NCBI RefSeq assembly: GCF_900091605.1
Contig: NZ_FMCQ01000005.1
Span: 248,001-312,000, forward strand
Source: Micromonospora tulbaghiae
Lineage (GTDB): Bacteria > Actinomycetota > Actinomycetes > Mycobacteriales > Micromonosporaceae
DNA: 64,000 nucleotides
Direction: 5' to 3'
Position numbers and translations under genes: made by a program. The notes under the pieces were generated by a model. That model did not search any database. It had not been told where the DNA came from and saw nothing but the letters and a program-made list of their open reading frames with translations. Shown here piece after piece: positions 50,432 through 60,115 of the stretch. Numbering within the stretch: the first letter of the stretch is position 1; each line of letters begins with the position of its first letter.

Positions 50432-52533
50432 GCGTCCTCACCCTCGTCCGTCTTGCGCAGTTCGTCACGAAGCGCGGCCAGGGACCGCAGCCCCGCCGGG
50501 GTGTCGGCCAGCCAGTAGGCCCAGCCGTTCGTTCCCCCGCCGTGCGCCACGTCCCCGGCCGCGGACGGGGAGTCGTAGGGGACACCCTCGAACTCGATCC
50601 GGCCGCCGGCGACGACGCGGGCCTCCACGTCATCGGCGGTGTTGATGAGTACGGCATCCGCCGCCAGCAGCCCGGCGTCGAGCAGGTCGCTGACCCGTAC
50701 CCCGAAGTAGGCGTGGGCCGGTGGGGCGGGCTGGGTCGGCTTGCCGGGGGCCGGGTAGACCGGCGCGTACCCCGAGTCGGCCAGCCGGTGGAACGCGTCC
50801 CGCACCACCTGCGCCATCAGCCTGCGGCGCTGGGCGAGGAACGTGTCGTACGGCAGCTTGGTCCACTTGTCGGGCAGCGCGTGCCAGCGCGCCTGGAGGT
50901 CCAGCGTGGCGCGACCGATTCTCTTCTTGCCGACCTGGTCCGGCCAGTACTTCGCCGGCGGCTGGTCCGAGATGCTGATGTTGTCGTACCACTCGACCAG
51001 CGCCATGTTGGCGATCTGGTTGATCTTCTTGGTGCTGTTGACGCCCTGCTTGCGCAGGTACGCCCGAGGGAAGAGGTGGTGCCGCTCGATGCCCTTCTTC
51101 GCGATGACCGCCGGGTCCAGCCGGGCGCGGACCTTGCCGGTGGAGAGCAGCGCATCGGCATCCACGATGTTCAACGCCGCGATGTACGCCAGCAGGGCCG
51201 GGGACTTCGCTGCCGAGCTGTCCAGGTCGTTGGGGAGGCGGATGTCCCAGTAGTCGGCGGTGAGGGTGTCGTTAACGATCTTGTTGAGCACCGCCACGAA
51301 CCCGTCGGCGTCACCGGGCTTCAGCGGGCCGAACTGGGCGAGGTCGCGTTCGACCTGGCTTTCGAAGGAGCCGGAGTAGCGGGCGGTGGTGTGCGCCATG
51401 AAGAACCACCGGGCCATCACCTCCCGCAGCCGGGCGATCGGCACCTGGTAGTCGACCCGGCCGATGAGCCAGATCGCGTACGAGAAGATGATCGCGTTCT
51501 CGCTGGAGATCATTTTCTTGCTGCGGAAGCCGGCCCGCTCCAGGCAGAGCAGGAACTCGTGCCAGTGGGTCAGGTTGAGGACGTGCTCCTGGGCCTCGGC
51601 GAGCCGGTCGAACTGCGCCTGCCGCTTCTCCGGTGATTGCTTGCCGGTCTCCACGTCCTTGCCGCGCAGCAGCACGTAGATCTGCTTGAGCACCGCCCGG
51701 CGCAGCGCGACCGCGACGGTGGCGCGGAGCAGTTGCGGCGGCTGCGGCTGGATGTACCAGTTGAACGGGGAGGCGCCGCCGAGACTCGGCACCCGGCAGG
51801 CCCGGCAGAAGTCCTCCAGGTCACGCCGGCCCTTCTCCCAGAAGACCGACATCAGGGTGAGGATGAAGTCCGCCTGAACCAGCGCCACACCCTCGCTGTT
51901 GATCCGGACGAAGATCTCCGCGACCTGCTCCTCGTTGGCGGCGGCGGACAGCTCGATCACCTTGAACTGGTACTGCTGGAGTTCGTGCAGGCGGTGGATC
52001 GCCTCGTCCAGCCGCTGCTCCTCGGCGTCGTCGATCTCGCGGCGGGCGGCGACTGCCTTCAGGTGCGCCTTCTTGGTCGCCCACAGGCCACCGGGCTGCC
52101 AGAGCACGCTGATGTCGGGGATGAACTCCGGGTCCTTTTCAATCGCCGCGTCGGTGACCGCGAAGGTGTCGTCGCTGGGCCGGAACGCGATCCGGATCCG
52201 GGATTCGGAGTAGTCGTCGTGCAGCACCGTCGCCCCGGTCATCACGGCGAAGAGCGAGGTCAGGCGCTGCTGGCCGTCCACGATCAGGTGGTTGGGCACG
52301 GCCTTGACCGTGTCCACACCGATCTGCCGGGCACCGTGCTCCACGCCGGTCTCCCAGAAGAGCAGGTAGCCGACGGGAAATCCGCGGTACATCGAGTCGA
52401 AGAGCGCCCGTACCTTGGTGGCCTGCCAGACGAAGGGTCGCTGGATGTCCGGCAGGGCGATCTTCCCGGTCCTGATCAGCTCCACCAGCAGGGAGACCGG
52501 GTAGGTGGCGTCCTTGTACAGCATCTCGGCCAT
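50428..52533 (-). CDS. DUF262/HNH (GmrSD-like) protein inserted in DISARM operon
   Basis: From ATG 52533 the product has 701 residues. Residues 28-95 have DUF262 features: LPDIQRPFVWQATKVRALFDSMYRGFPVGY and the phosphate-binding DGQQRLTSL. The C-terminus has an HNH-type motif (ERHHLFPRAYL near 480, then NMALVEWYDNISISDQPPAKYWP), as in GmrSD and related phage-defence nucleases that attack modified or foreign DNA. No DISARM core gene has this layout. It lies between drmMI and drmA with a 4-bp gap upstream and a 4-bp overlap downstream, so it is built into the operon. A second defence activity is likely, but its target is not known. Confidence 0.9.
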   Translation of the reverse strand: MAEMLYKDATYPVSLLVELIRTGKIALPDIQRPFVWQATKVRALFDSMYRGFPVGYLLFWETGVEHGARQIGVDTVKAVPNHLIVDGQQRLTSLFAVMTGATVLHDDYSESRIRIAFRPSDDTFAVTDAAIEKDPEFIPDISVLWQPGGLWATKKAHLKAVAARREIDDAEEQRLDEAIHRLHELQQYQFKVIELSAAANEEQVAEIFVRINSEGVALVQADFILTLMSVFWEKGRRDLEDFCRACRVPSLGGASPFNWYIQPQPPQLLRATVAVALRRAVLKQIYVLLRGKDVETGKQSPEKRQAQFDRLAEAQEHVLNLTHWHEFLLCLERAGFRSKKMISSENAIIFSYAIWLIGRVDYQVPIARLREVMARWFFMAHTTARYSGSFESQVERDLAQFGPLKPGDADGFVAVLNKIVNDTLTADYWDIRLPNDLDSSAAKSPALLAYIAALNIVDADALLSTGKVRARLDPAVIAKKGIERHHLFPRAYLRKQGVNSTKKINQIANMALVEWYDNISISDQPPAKYWPDQVGKKRIGRATLDLQARWHALPDKWTKLPYDTFLAQRRRLMAQVVRDAFHRLADSGYAPVYPAPGKPTQPAPPAHAYFGVRVSDLLDAGLLAADAVLINTADDVEARVVAGGRIEFEGVPYDSPSAAGDVAHGGGTNGWAYWLADTPAGLRSLAALRDELRKTDEGEDA

Positions 52534-52537
52534 GCGG

Positions 52538-55500
52538 TTATCCCCAGTTGATCGGCAGTTGCTCGGACTCGGAGGCGGCGCGCGGCTTCGGCACCTTCGC
52601 CGGCTTGGCGCGCGCCGGCTTGCCCTTGTGGTGCAGGCCGCGCTTCTCTTCCTCTTCGAAACGATCGAAGTTGAGCTGCAGCAAGAGGTCGGCGATTTCC
52701 TGTCGACTGGTGGAATCAATGGTCCACCGGATGCCGTTCTTCGTTCTGAAGAACCCCCACTCTATTTTTATGTTCCAGTCGTACGCCTCAATTACGGCGT
52801 TATCGATCTCGGCGTGCGCCTCACGCAGCCCAATTATCTGCTGCGAGTTTTCTGCTGGGTTGTGGACCCGGTTGTATGTCGCAGTTAGCCCTTCGCTCGC
52901 GTTGCTCATGTATTCGCGCCGTAAGGTGTCCAGCCTTGCGCCAGCAGTCCTCATTCGGTTTGTTTGAGGAGGTCTCGGAAAGGTGCCAAATGCCTTGGCT
53001 GGAGTGTACCGAGTACGTGTCTCTAATGTTGAAGTGTGAGTCGTTGCCCAGAGGTGGTGTGGGGTGCTAGAGAGTAGGGCCAAGTCGGCGGGATCGCTCG
53101 TTGCAAAAACTCCAAGCATGTGTGAGAATATCTGCCCGGTCTGCTGAAAAACAGGCAGCGCTAGCTTGCTCGTTAGTGCGATCACGATAACTCGGTCAAG
53201 ATTCTTGATTGCGGAGTAGAGGCCTGGTGCTCGCTCTGCGTACTGCCACCACCGATCTCGTCTTGTTGCGCGCTTGTTCGAGTCGCGCTTAGGTTTGACC
53301 AGTTCCATGACTCGCTGCAAGCAGTCGGGATACTTTTGTGCCTCCTCAAGTGGCCAGTCATGGAAATCGATGACCCATCGACTGGCTGAACAGTCGGGCC
53401 TTGACGTTACATCTTCGCCGTTAAGGTAGGGGAATAGAACTCGGGTGTTTCGCTGGTCCTGAGCTATAAGATTCAGGGCTTCCTGCGGCGGGAGAGTGAA
53501 GCCGATGCCGTCAATCTTCGAGCCGTCGAAGGCGATGCTCGCATTGGCTCGTAGCTTGTGGGGATTGCCGGTGATGCGGCCTGCTTCAGTTAACGCCGTG
53601 GTTATGTTTCCAGCGGGCTTATCATCTAGATAAAATTGCTCGTCCTTTCCGGGGTTCCCTATCCAGATTTTGGCGATCTCTACTGCGGCTTCGCCCGGCC
53701 ATGGAGTGCTCTTGGTCGCGCGGTAGATCACCCGTTGTTGATGGTTCGTAATCTCATCGAGACACACGCTTCTGGTGGCGCCCTCGCTTATTGAGTTAGT
53801 TGATATGAATCCGATCCGTCCCTGGCTGGCCCGACTCATGCGATGGGTGAAGTAGCCCACTACATCTGAATTTCCTGTTTTTCGTGCCACCCACTGAACG
53901 AGATAACGCCTATAATCGATGCCAAGGTTTCCGGTAATTTTTGAGCCGTGCATAAAAGGAGGGTTGCCGACCACGGCGGAGAATCCGCCGTTCTCCATCA
54001 CCTCGGGGAACTCCAGCGGCCAGTGGAAGCACTCCCGCTCCGGCGTACCCTCCGGCCGGCCCGCCTGCAACCACTCCTCCGCCTGCGCGCGGAGACCGTT
54101 CTTGGCCACCTCCCGCCCGTTCAGCACGCCACGCGTGAAGCCGCGGACGGTGGCCAGCGCGTTCTCGTACTCGATCGCAGAGCGGCCCCGCGCGAGCCCG
54201 GCGGCGACCACGCCATCGGCGATCAGCTTCAACGCCTCGGTGTGCCCGTCCGCCTTCGCCAGCAGCGCCGCCTTGTTTTCGGCGTCGTGGACGTCGCGGA
54301 CCGGCATCCGCTCCAGCTCGTGCCGGTATTCCAGCGCCTCCTTGACCTCGCTGGACATCACCCCGGCGGTGTTCTCGAAGAACGTCACGTGACCGGCGAT
54401 CTTCCTGCCCTGCACCGGGTCGAGGTGCAGGTGCAGGAGCTGGTCCAGGTCGGTGATGCCGAGCAGTGAGTCGCCCCGGCGCACCGCGTGGTCGAGGAAC
54501 TCGAACGGCCGGTTCTTGGCCAGGGTCACCAGCCACATCGACATCTTGGCCATCTCCACGGCCATGTCGTCCCGGTCCACTCCGTAGAGGCAGCGGTCGG
54601 TGACCAGGCGGCGGGCATAGAGCAGTCGCTCCTCCTGGGCGTCAGGGGTGTCGCCGTCGGGCACGTCGTCCGGGAACCCGTCCCGCTGCCACGCCTCCAC
54701 TAGCCGCTTCGCCAAGTAGCGGCAGGCGGAGACGAGGAACGCGCCGGAGCCGACAGCGATGTCGGCGACCCGCAGGGCCAGCAGCTCGCCGGCCGGGCGT
54801 ACCCGCCACTCGTCGTCCGGGCCGAGCCCGTCGGCTGGGCCGGGGGAGTAGCAGAGCGGATCGAGGGTGTGCTTGACGATCTCCTCGGCGAGGTGCTTGG
54901 GGGTGTAGTGGGCGCCCGCCGCCCGCCGGTCACCCACCTGGGTGACGAAGACCGCGCCCGGCGCGTACACCAGCGGGCCGCCGCGCAGGTCGGGCCGGAT
55001 CAGTCCCCAGTACGGCGCGACCCGCTCGGTCAGCGCGTCGTCGCCCCCGCAGGCGGCGCGCAGGTGGGCGTAGCTCGGGCCGTCCGGCTCCTCGGCGAGC
55101 CAGCGTTCCACCTGAGCCGGGTTGGCCTTGCGCTTGTTGCCGAGCGACATCTCCCGCGCCAGGTACGGGATCAGCTCCGCGTCGTCCAGCTCCTCCAGCG
55201 CGGAGAGAGGCACCTCCGGCTGGGCGGGGCCGCGCAGCGCCAGCACCCACTCCTCGGCGCGCACCCCGGAGTGGTCGAGTAGCCCCTCGTAGACGTACCC
55301 GATCTGTTCGACGTCGAGCGAGCGGTAGGAGAGCGGCATCGCCTCGATGCTCGCCCGCCCCTCGCGGCGCAGCATCAGCAGCCGGTCCAGCACCCGGAGC
55401 ATGGTCCGATCGTCGACCCGGAGCCGCTCCAGCCAGTCGAACCGGTCCGGCTTAAACAGCGACCCGCCGTACGCCGGCAGCCGCAGCGCGTCGTGCCGAG

Positions 55501-56575
55501 ACCCACCGTGCACCGCCCGGGAGGTCGCCAGCAGCCGGCCCCAGGCCGAGTGGCGGCGGTCCAGGATGTCCTCGGTGAGCCGGTCGGCGTCCGCCCGGAG
55601 CTGGTCGAAGAGGCTGTGCATGGCGTACGACTCGGCGTAGAGGCCCTGGAGCGGGAGCAGGCCGCGGTCCTCGGCGTAGAGCAGGAAGACCATCCGCATG
55701 GTGGCGGTGACTGCGCCCCGGTACACCTCGCGTGGCGGCACCTTCGCCAGCACCGTGCCGTCCAACTCCCGGTCGGCGCGCGACAGCGCGTCGACGAGAT
55801 GCTCGACCGCGGCGCGCACCTGCGCGCCGAGCTGACCGGTCACGGCCTCCTCGCGGTTGGCGCTCTCCGCCAGGAGGATGTCGAGGTGTTCGTCGTCGGT
55901 CCGGCCGAACCAGCGTCCGCCACCCAGGAGTTCGGCGAAGGCGGCGAGGGTGACCGGCTCGTCCACCCAGATCTCGGCATCGAAGGTGGCCACGCCGACC
56001 GGGAGGTCAGCCGCGGCGTGCACCACCGACCAGCGCCAGCCGTTGGTTACCAGGCCGACCGGGTTGCCGGTCGCGCGGCACAGCTCCACCATCCGGTCCA
56101 CCGGCGAGGCGGCCCAGGCGCGCTCCGGTACCACCTTGTCCAGCACGGTGGCAGCGGGCCACTGGGCGACGAGCACCTCGGGGGACCGGCCGGCCATCAG
56201 CACGATGTCCGGGCGGAGCGTCTCCCCGGCCGCCGGCGGGCGGTAGGCGAGCGTGCTCGGCACAGCCGAGTCCCGCACCGCCGCCCCGTACGCGGTGTCG
56301 CCGTCGACCTGCCAGTCGAGGATCTCGCGGAGCACGAACTCCACGAAGAGTTCCGCCTTGGCGGGCTCGGCACGCAGTTCGTCCACGGCTAGCGCGAGCC
56401 GGTCGCGCACGGCGGTGGCGACCGGAGCGCAACCCTGGGGCAGGGCGGCGTCGAGGACGTCCAGGTCGAGGAAGGGCTCGACCGTTTCGACCAGGGCCAG
56501 CCACTCGGCGTGCGGACTGATCCGCCGCCCGGCCCGTCCGTCGCGGTGGCCGGTGCGGCGGGACTTGCCGGTCAT
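52538..56575 (-). CDS. drmMI: DISARM adenine methyltransferase DrmMI
   Basis: The product (1,345 residues) is an N6-adenine methylase of the large BREX/DISARM type. SAM motif I is DIAVGSGAFLVS (605-616) and the catalytic motif IV is NPPF (870-873). N-terminal helical and nuclease-like regions precede these, and a target-recognition region follows. It marks host DNA so that the DISARM complex spares it. The 3' part of the gene, about 52,700-53,960 (residues about 870-1,290, starting just after NPPF), is visibly much lower in GC and uses many A/T-ending codons, unlike the rest. This suggests that the target-recognition module was acquired separately. It overlaps drmD by 4 bp. Confidence 0.92.
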   Translation of the reverse strand: MTGKSRRTGHRDGRAGRRISPHAEWLALVETVEPFLDLDVLDAALPQGCAPVATAVRDRLALAVDELRAEPAKAELFVEFVLREILDWQVDGDTAYGAAVRDSAVPSTLAYRPPAAGETLRPDIVLMAGRSPEVLVAQWPAATVLDKVVPERAWAASPVDRMVELCRATGNPVGLVTNGWRWSVVHAAADLPVGVATFDAEIWVDEPVTLAAFAELLGGGRWFGRTDDEHLDILLAESANREEAVTGQLGAQVRAAVEHLVDALSRADRELDGTVLAKVPPREVYRGAVTATMRMVFLLYAEDRGLLPLQGLYAESYAMHSLFDQLRADADRLTEDILDRRHSAWGRLLATSRAVHGGSRHDALRLPAYGGSLFKPDRFDWLERLRVDDRTMLRVLDRLLMLRREGRASIEAMPLSYRSLDVEQIGYVYEGLLDHSGVRAEEWVLALRGPAQPEVPLSALEELDDAELIPYLAREMSLGNKRKANPAQVERWLAEEPDGPSYAHLRAACGGDDALTERVAPYWGLIRPDLRGGPLVYAPGAVFVTQVGDRRAAGAHYTPKHLAEEIVKHTLDPLCYSPGPADGLGPDDEWRVRPAGELLALRVADIAVGSGAFLVSACRYLAKRLVEAWQRDGFPDDVPDGDTPDAQEERLLYARRLVTDRCLYGVDRDDMAVEMAKMSMWLVTLAKNRPFEFLDHAVRRGDSLLGITDLDQLLHLHLDPVQGRKIAGHVTFFENTAGVMSSEVKEALEYRHELERMPVRDVHDAENKAALLAKADGHTEALKLIADGVVAAGLARGRSAIEYENALATVRGFTRGVLNGREVAKNGLRAQAEEWLQAGRPEGTPERECFHWPLEFPEVMENGGFSAVVGNPPFMHGSKITGNLGIDYRRYLVQWVARKTGNSDVVGYFTHRMSRASQGRIGFISTNSISEGATRSVCLDEITNHQQRVIYRATKSTPWPGEAAVEIAKIWIGNPGKDEQFYLDDKPAGNITTALTEAGRITGNPHKLRANASIAFDGSKIDGIGFTLPPQEALNLIAQDQRNTRVLFPYLNGEDVTSRPDCSASRWVIDFHDWPLEEAQKYPDCLQRVMELVKPKRDSNKRATRRDRWWQYAERAPGLYSAIKNLDRVIVIALTSKLALPVFQQTGQIFSHMLGVFATSDPADLALLSSTPHHLWATTHTSTLETRTRYTPAKAFGTFPRPPQTNRMRTAGARLDTLRREYMSNASEGLTATYNRVHNPAENSQQIIGLREAHAEIDNAVIEAYDWNIKIEWGFFRTKNGIRWTIDSTSRQEIADLLLQLNFDRFEEEEKRGLHHKGKPARAKPAKVPKPRAASESEQLPINWG

Positions 56576-59500
56576 CGGGCGGCCCTCCTCGGGATCAGGA
56601 ACTCCACGGCCACCGGGAAGAACCGGGCCGTCGGGTCGGCGTAGCGGCGGTGCACGGCCTCGCGGGCGAGTGCGATGTCCTCCGGGATGCGGTCGAGCCG
56701 GTCGAGAAGGGCCTCCCGGTCGCGGTGAAGCTGCATCCGCTCGTCGCTGGTCAGCTCGAAGAGCGCCAACTGCTCGTGCGGGTTCTCCGCCAGCGCCTTG
56801 CGGATCGCGGCACCCAGCTCACGCAGGGTCTCCTCGGCCGCGTGAGCCTCCTGCTCGGCGTTGGTCAGCAGCATCTTGTCGATGCCGCCCTGCCGTTCGT
56901 CCCGCCGCCGCTCCAACGCCTTGATCAGGGACTTGCTGGTCTTCGGCAGCAGACCGGCCAGGCGGTCGGCGATCTCGGGTGGGCACGGGATGCTGCTGTC
57001 GCGGGCCACTGCCACCGCGTGCTCGGTCTCCCGGACGCTGGCGAAGGACGCGAAGCGGCCCTGCCGGAGCCAGCCCCCGGCGGTGATGATCTGCTCGTGC
57101 AGGCGGGTTCCGGCGCGGCCGGTGACCACGAGCCGGCCGTGGGCCAGCACGGCCGGTTCCGCCAGCGCGTCGTCGGGCACCACCCGCGCGGTAACCCGGG
57201 ACAGCCGGGCCTCCCGCCCACCCGACCACACCTCGGCGCGGAGCAACCGCAGGCACTGCTGTACCAGGGGGTGGCCCAGGTGCAGGTGCACCACGTCCTG
57301 CCGACTGCGCCGCCGGTCGACCGGCTTCGTCGCCCGGTCGTCGAAGGTCACCGGGCGGGCCTTCCCGGTGCGGGGATGCGCGATGCCGGCCACCGTGCGG
57401 GCCCACTCGTCGGCCAAGGGCGGCACGGTGAAGAACTCGCCGTCGAACCCGGACACCACGGTGGGCGCCAGTTGCTGCTGATGGCCCAGGCGCAGACCCA
57501 CCTCCACCACCCGGCGCACCGCGTCGGGGGTGAGCCGTAGCCCGGAACGGCTCTCGTGCAGCTTGCCGACGAGTTTCTCCACCTCGGCCGCCAGCTGTCG
57601 TTGCAGGCTCAACACGGCGCGTTTCGCGGCGGCCCGCTCGGCGGCGGAGGTGTCCAGGGCCGTGCGCCGTCGGCCGAGCATCGCTTCGGTGACCTGGTCG
57701 GCGATGACCGGTCCCACGCTGCCCAGGTCGGTGCGGATCTGCTCGACCTTTCGGACGGCCTGGGCGAGGAAGTGCAGGTCACCGTCGAGGGAGCCGGGGC
57801 GGGCGTCGGCGTTCGCGCCCTCGGTCCAGCCGGCTCCCACGAAGTGGTGGATCAGCACCTCGTCCGCCTGCTGGCCGTGCCGGTCGATGCGTCCGTTGCG
57901 CTGCTCCAGCCGGTTGGGGTTCCACGGGATCTCCCAGTGGACCAGCCGGTGGCAGCGCTCCTGCAGGTCGATGCCTTCGCTTGCCGCGTCCGTGGCGAGC
58001 AGGATGCGGACGGGGGAGTCGGCCGCGAGGAACTCCTTCTTGATCCGGTCCCGGTCGTGGGTGTCCAGCCCGCCGTGCAGCACCTCGATGCGGTTGTCGA
58101 CGCCATAGCCGTGCGCCTCCAACTGCTCCTGCAACCAGCGCAGCGTGTCTCGGTACTCGGTGAAGACGATGACCCGCTCGTCCTGCTCCGGCCCGGCGAT
58201 CTCCGCCAACCAGGAGAGGAAGAGGTCGAGTTTGCTGTCCGCCTGGTACCGCGCGCGCTCCGCCCACGTGGACATCCGGTCGAGCCGCGCCCGATCCTCC
58301 GCGCTGAGGGTCGGTTCGACGTCGCCGGCGGCCACCAGCGCCCGCCGGGACAGGCTCTCGTAGGAGTTGTCGTCCGCATCGCCGGTGTCGAGGGCGTCCT
58401 CGACGGCGGCGAAGGCGTCCCGCAGGACGGTGACCGGTGGCCTCTTCTCCCGCGCCGGCCGTCCCCCCTCCTGGGAGGCGATGTGGGTGGCCAGGGTACG
58501 GGCGAAGGCCGCCGGGGAGGAGAAGAGGCGCTTCTTGAGCGTGGTCAGGGAGAACTCGACCGCCACCCGGGCCGCGTCGCCCTCGCCGTTGGCGCGCTGG
58601 ACCCGCGACTCGGTGTATGCGCGTAGGTCCTCGTGGACCCGGCGCTCCTCGGCGGTGTAGTCGACGGGCAATGCGACGATCCGGCGAGGCGGGAAGAGTG
58701 GCCGGCCGTCGAACTCGGTCGTCAGCTCCGACTTCAGCCGGCGCACCATGATCTGCTTGAGCTGCCGCTCGTCCGGCGGTACGCCCCGGGCGAAGCGTTG
58801 ATCGTCGAGGAGTTCCAGCAGAGCGGTGAACGACTCCAGGTAGCCGTTGTGCGGCGTGGCCGAGAGGAAGAGCCGGTGCTCGCAGTGGGGCGCCAGCTCC
58901 CGGATCGCCTTGGTGCGGAGAGAGTCGACGGCGTACCGGCCCTGCCCGGTGGGGGCGCAGGAGTGGACCTCGTCGACCACGAGCATGTCGAAGGCCCGGG
59001 GTAGCCGGAACTCCTTGGGCAGCACCTCCCGCAGCATCCGCATCGGTCGGTCCCGCTTCAGCCAGTCGACGCTCATGATCAGCCGGGGGAAGTGGGTGAA
59101 GGGGTTGACCCGTACACCGCGTTCCCGGCGCAGGCTCCGCACCATCTCGGTGTCGAGTACCCGGAACTCCAGCCCGAACTTCTCCTGCATCTGCTCCTGC
59201 CATTGGATGCAGAGGCTGGCCGGGCAGACGATCAGCACCGTGCGGGCCCGGTACCTGAGAATCAGCTCCTGAATGACCAGGCCCGCCTCGATCGTCTTGC
59301 CGAGGCCGACGTCGTCCGCGATCAGCAGGTTCGCCCGGGGCATCGACAGTGCCCGCACCAGCGGATCGAGCTGGTACGGCTGGATGTCGATGCCGCTGCG
59401 GAAGGGTGCCTGGAGGAGGCTCCGGTCAGCGCTGGTGAGCGCTCCCCAGCGCACGGCGTCGAGGAAGGCGTCGAGCGTCTCCGGAGCGTCCAGCGACTGA

Positions 59501-59802
59501 CCCTCGGCCAGGCGGGGCAGTTCGGACGACTCGTGGGCCCTGGCGCCTGCCTCGACCTCCCAGACGACGCTTATGGTCTCGTCGAAGCTGTCGTCCTCGA
59601 TGGAGGTCAGGGTCAGCAGGTTCTCCGGCGCTGTGGCTCCGCCTTGCGCCCGGTCGGACGTGATGCTGCTCGGGAGCTTGTCCGCCACCACCCATCGTCT
59701 GCCCCGGACGCTGACGAGTTGCCCCGGCTCAGGTGCCGAGACAGGCCCCAAGTCCCGTGCATGGGACTCTGCGTTTCGCAGAGCCGATGACTCGCCAGAC
59801 AT
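56572..59802 (-). CDS. drmD: DISARM protein DrmD (SNF2-type helicase)
   Basis: The product (1,076 residues) is a SNF2/RapA-like ATPase. Walker A is DDVGLGKTIEAG (164-174), the DEAH-like box is DEVH (277-280), SATPHNG follows, and the C-terminal RecA half has VIFTEYRDTLRWLQ, VLHGGLDTHDRDRI and RNGRIDRHGQ. DrmD is the signature of class 1 DISARM. It is the first gene of the operon; ATG 59802 follows GGGAGGG, although ATG 59806 in another frame lies between. About 500 further residues extend past the helicase core and may bind DNA or partners. Confidence 0.93.
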   Translation of the reverse strand: MSGESSALRNAESHARDLGPVSAPEPGQLVSVRGRRWVVADKLPSSITSDRAQGGATAPENLLTLTSIEDDSFDETISVVWEVEAGARAHESSELPRLAEGQSLDAPETLDAFLDAVRWGALTSADRSLLQAPFRSGIDIQPYQLDPLVRALSMPRANLLIADDVGLGKTIEAGLVIQELILRYRARTVLIVCPASLCIQWQEQMQEKFGLEFRVLDTEMVRSLRRERGVRVNPFTHFPRLIMSVDWLKRDRPMRMLREVLPKEFRLPRAFDMLVVDEVHSCAPTGQGRYAVDSLRTKAIRELAPHCEHRLFLSATPHNGYLESFTALLELLDDQRFARGVPPDERQLKQIMVRRLKSELTTEFDGRPLFPPRRIVALPVDYTAEERRVHEDLRAYTESRVQRANGEGDAARVAVEFSLTTLKKRLFSSPAAFARTLATHIASQEGGRPAREKRPPVTVLRDAFAAVEDALDTGDADDNSYESLSRRALVAAGDVEPTLSAEDRARLDRMSTWAERARYQADSKLDLFLSWLAEIAGPEQDERVIVFTEYRDTLRWLQEQLEAHGYGVDNRIEVLHGGLDTHDRDRIKKEFLAADSPVRILLATDAASEGIDLQERCHRLVHWEIPWNPNRLEQRNGRIDRHGQQADEVLIHHFVGAGWTEGANADARPGSLDGDLHFLAQAVRKVEQIRTDLGSVGPVIADQVTEAMLGRRRTALDTSAAERAAAKRAVLSLQRQLAAEVEKLVGKLHESRSGLRLTPDAVRRVVEVGLRLGHQQQLAPTVVSGFDGEFFTVPPLADEWARTVAGIAHPRTGKARPVTFDDRATKPVDRRRSRQDVVHLHLGHPLVQQCLRLLRAEVWSGGREARLSRVTARVVPDDALAEPAVLAHGRLVVTGRAGTRLHEQIITAGGWLRQGRFASFASVRETEHAVAVARDSSIPCPPEIADRLAGLLPKTSKSLIKALERRRDERQGGIDKMLLTNAEQEAHAAEETLRELGAAIRKALAENPHEQLALFELTSDERMQLHRDREALLDRLDRIPEDIALAREAVHRRYADPTARFFPVAVEFLIPRRAAR

Positions 59803-60115
59803 TCATGCCCTCCCCGCGGCAGATGAGGCGGGGGTGCCAATGAGATTAAGAAAACCTTTGCCCCCCGGGCAGGGCACGTTACCCCTGGGGCGGTGGTGCT
59901 ACTAGAGCGTCAGATCGGCCGAGTGGTCAACGTTCACATCGGAGCGGCTGGGCGACCACACCATCCACCATGGAGACTGGCGGTTGATGAATGTTTGTAC
60001 CGATTTCAGGGATCGGTTGAGTAGGAAGCAGTGACGACGAGCAACCAACTGGCGGATTTCTGACAGTGCACATACTGGGCATGCTTCCGCCGGCGATCGG
60101 TTGGCACCCGGGTAC
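59803..60115. promoter_or_regulatory. Control region upstream of the DISARM operon
   Basis: This 313-bp gap lies between the PBP stop codon and drmD. It has no gene. The plus strand near 59,840-60,060 is less GC-rich than its surroundings (AAGAAAACCTTT, AATGTTTGTACC), fitting a promoter in acquired DNA for the minus-strand operon. I could not find a paired promoter box, tRNA or attachment-site repeat at this border. Confidence 0.4.

Noticed and set aside
42113..59802. BREX system
   Set aside because: The methylase resembles BREX PglX, but BrxC, PglZ and BrxL are absent, while DrmA, DrmB, DrmC and DrmD are all present.
59803..60115. tRNA-based attachment site at the right island border
   Set aside because: I found no tRNA cloverleaf or direct repeat matching the left border around 41,830-42,110.
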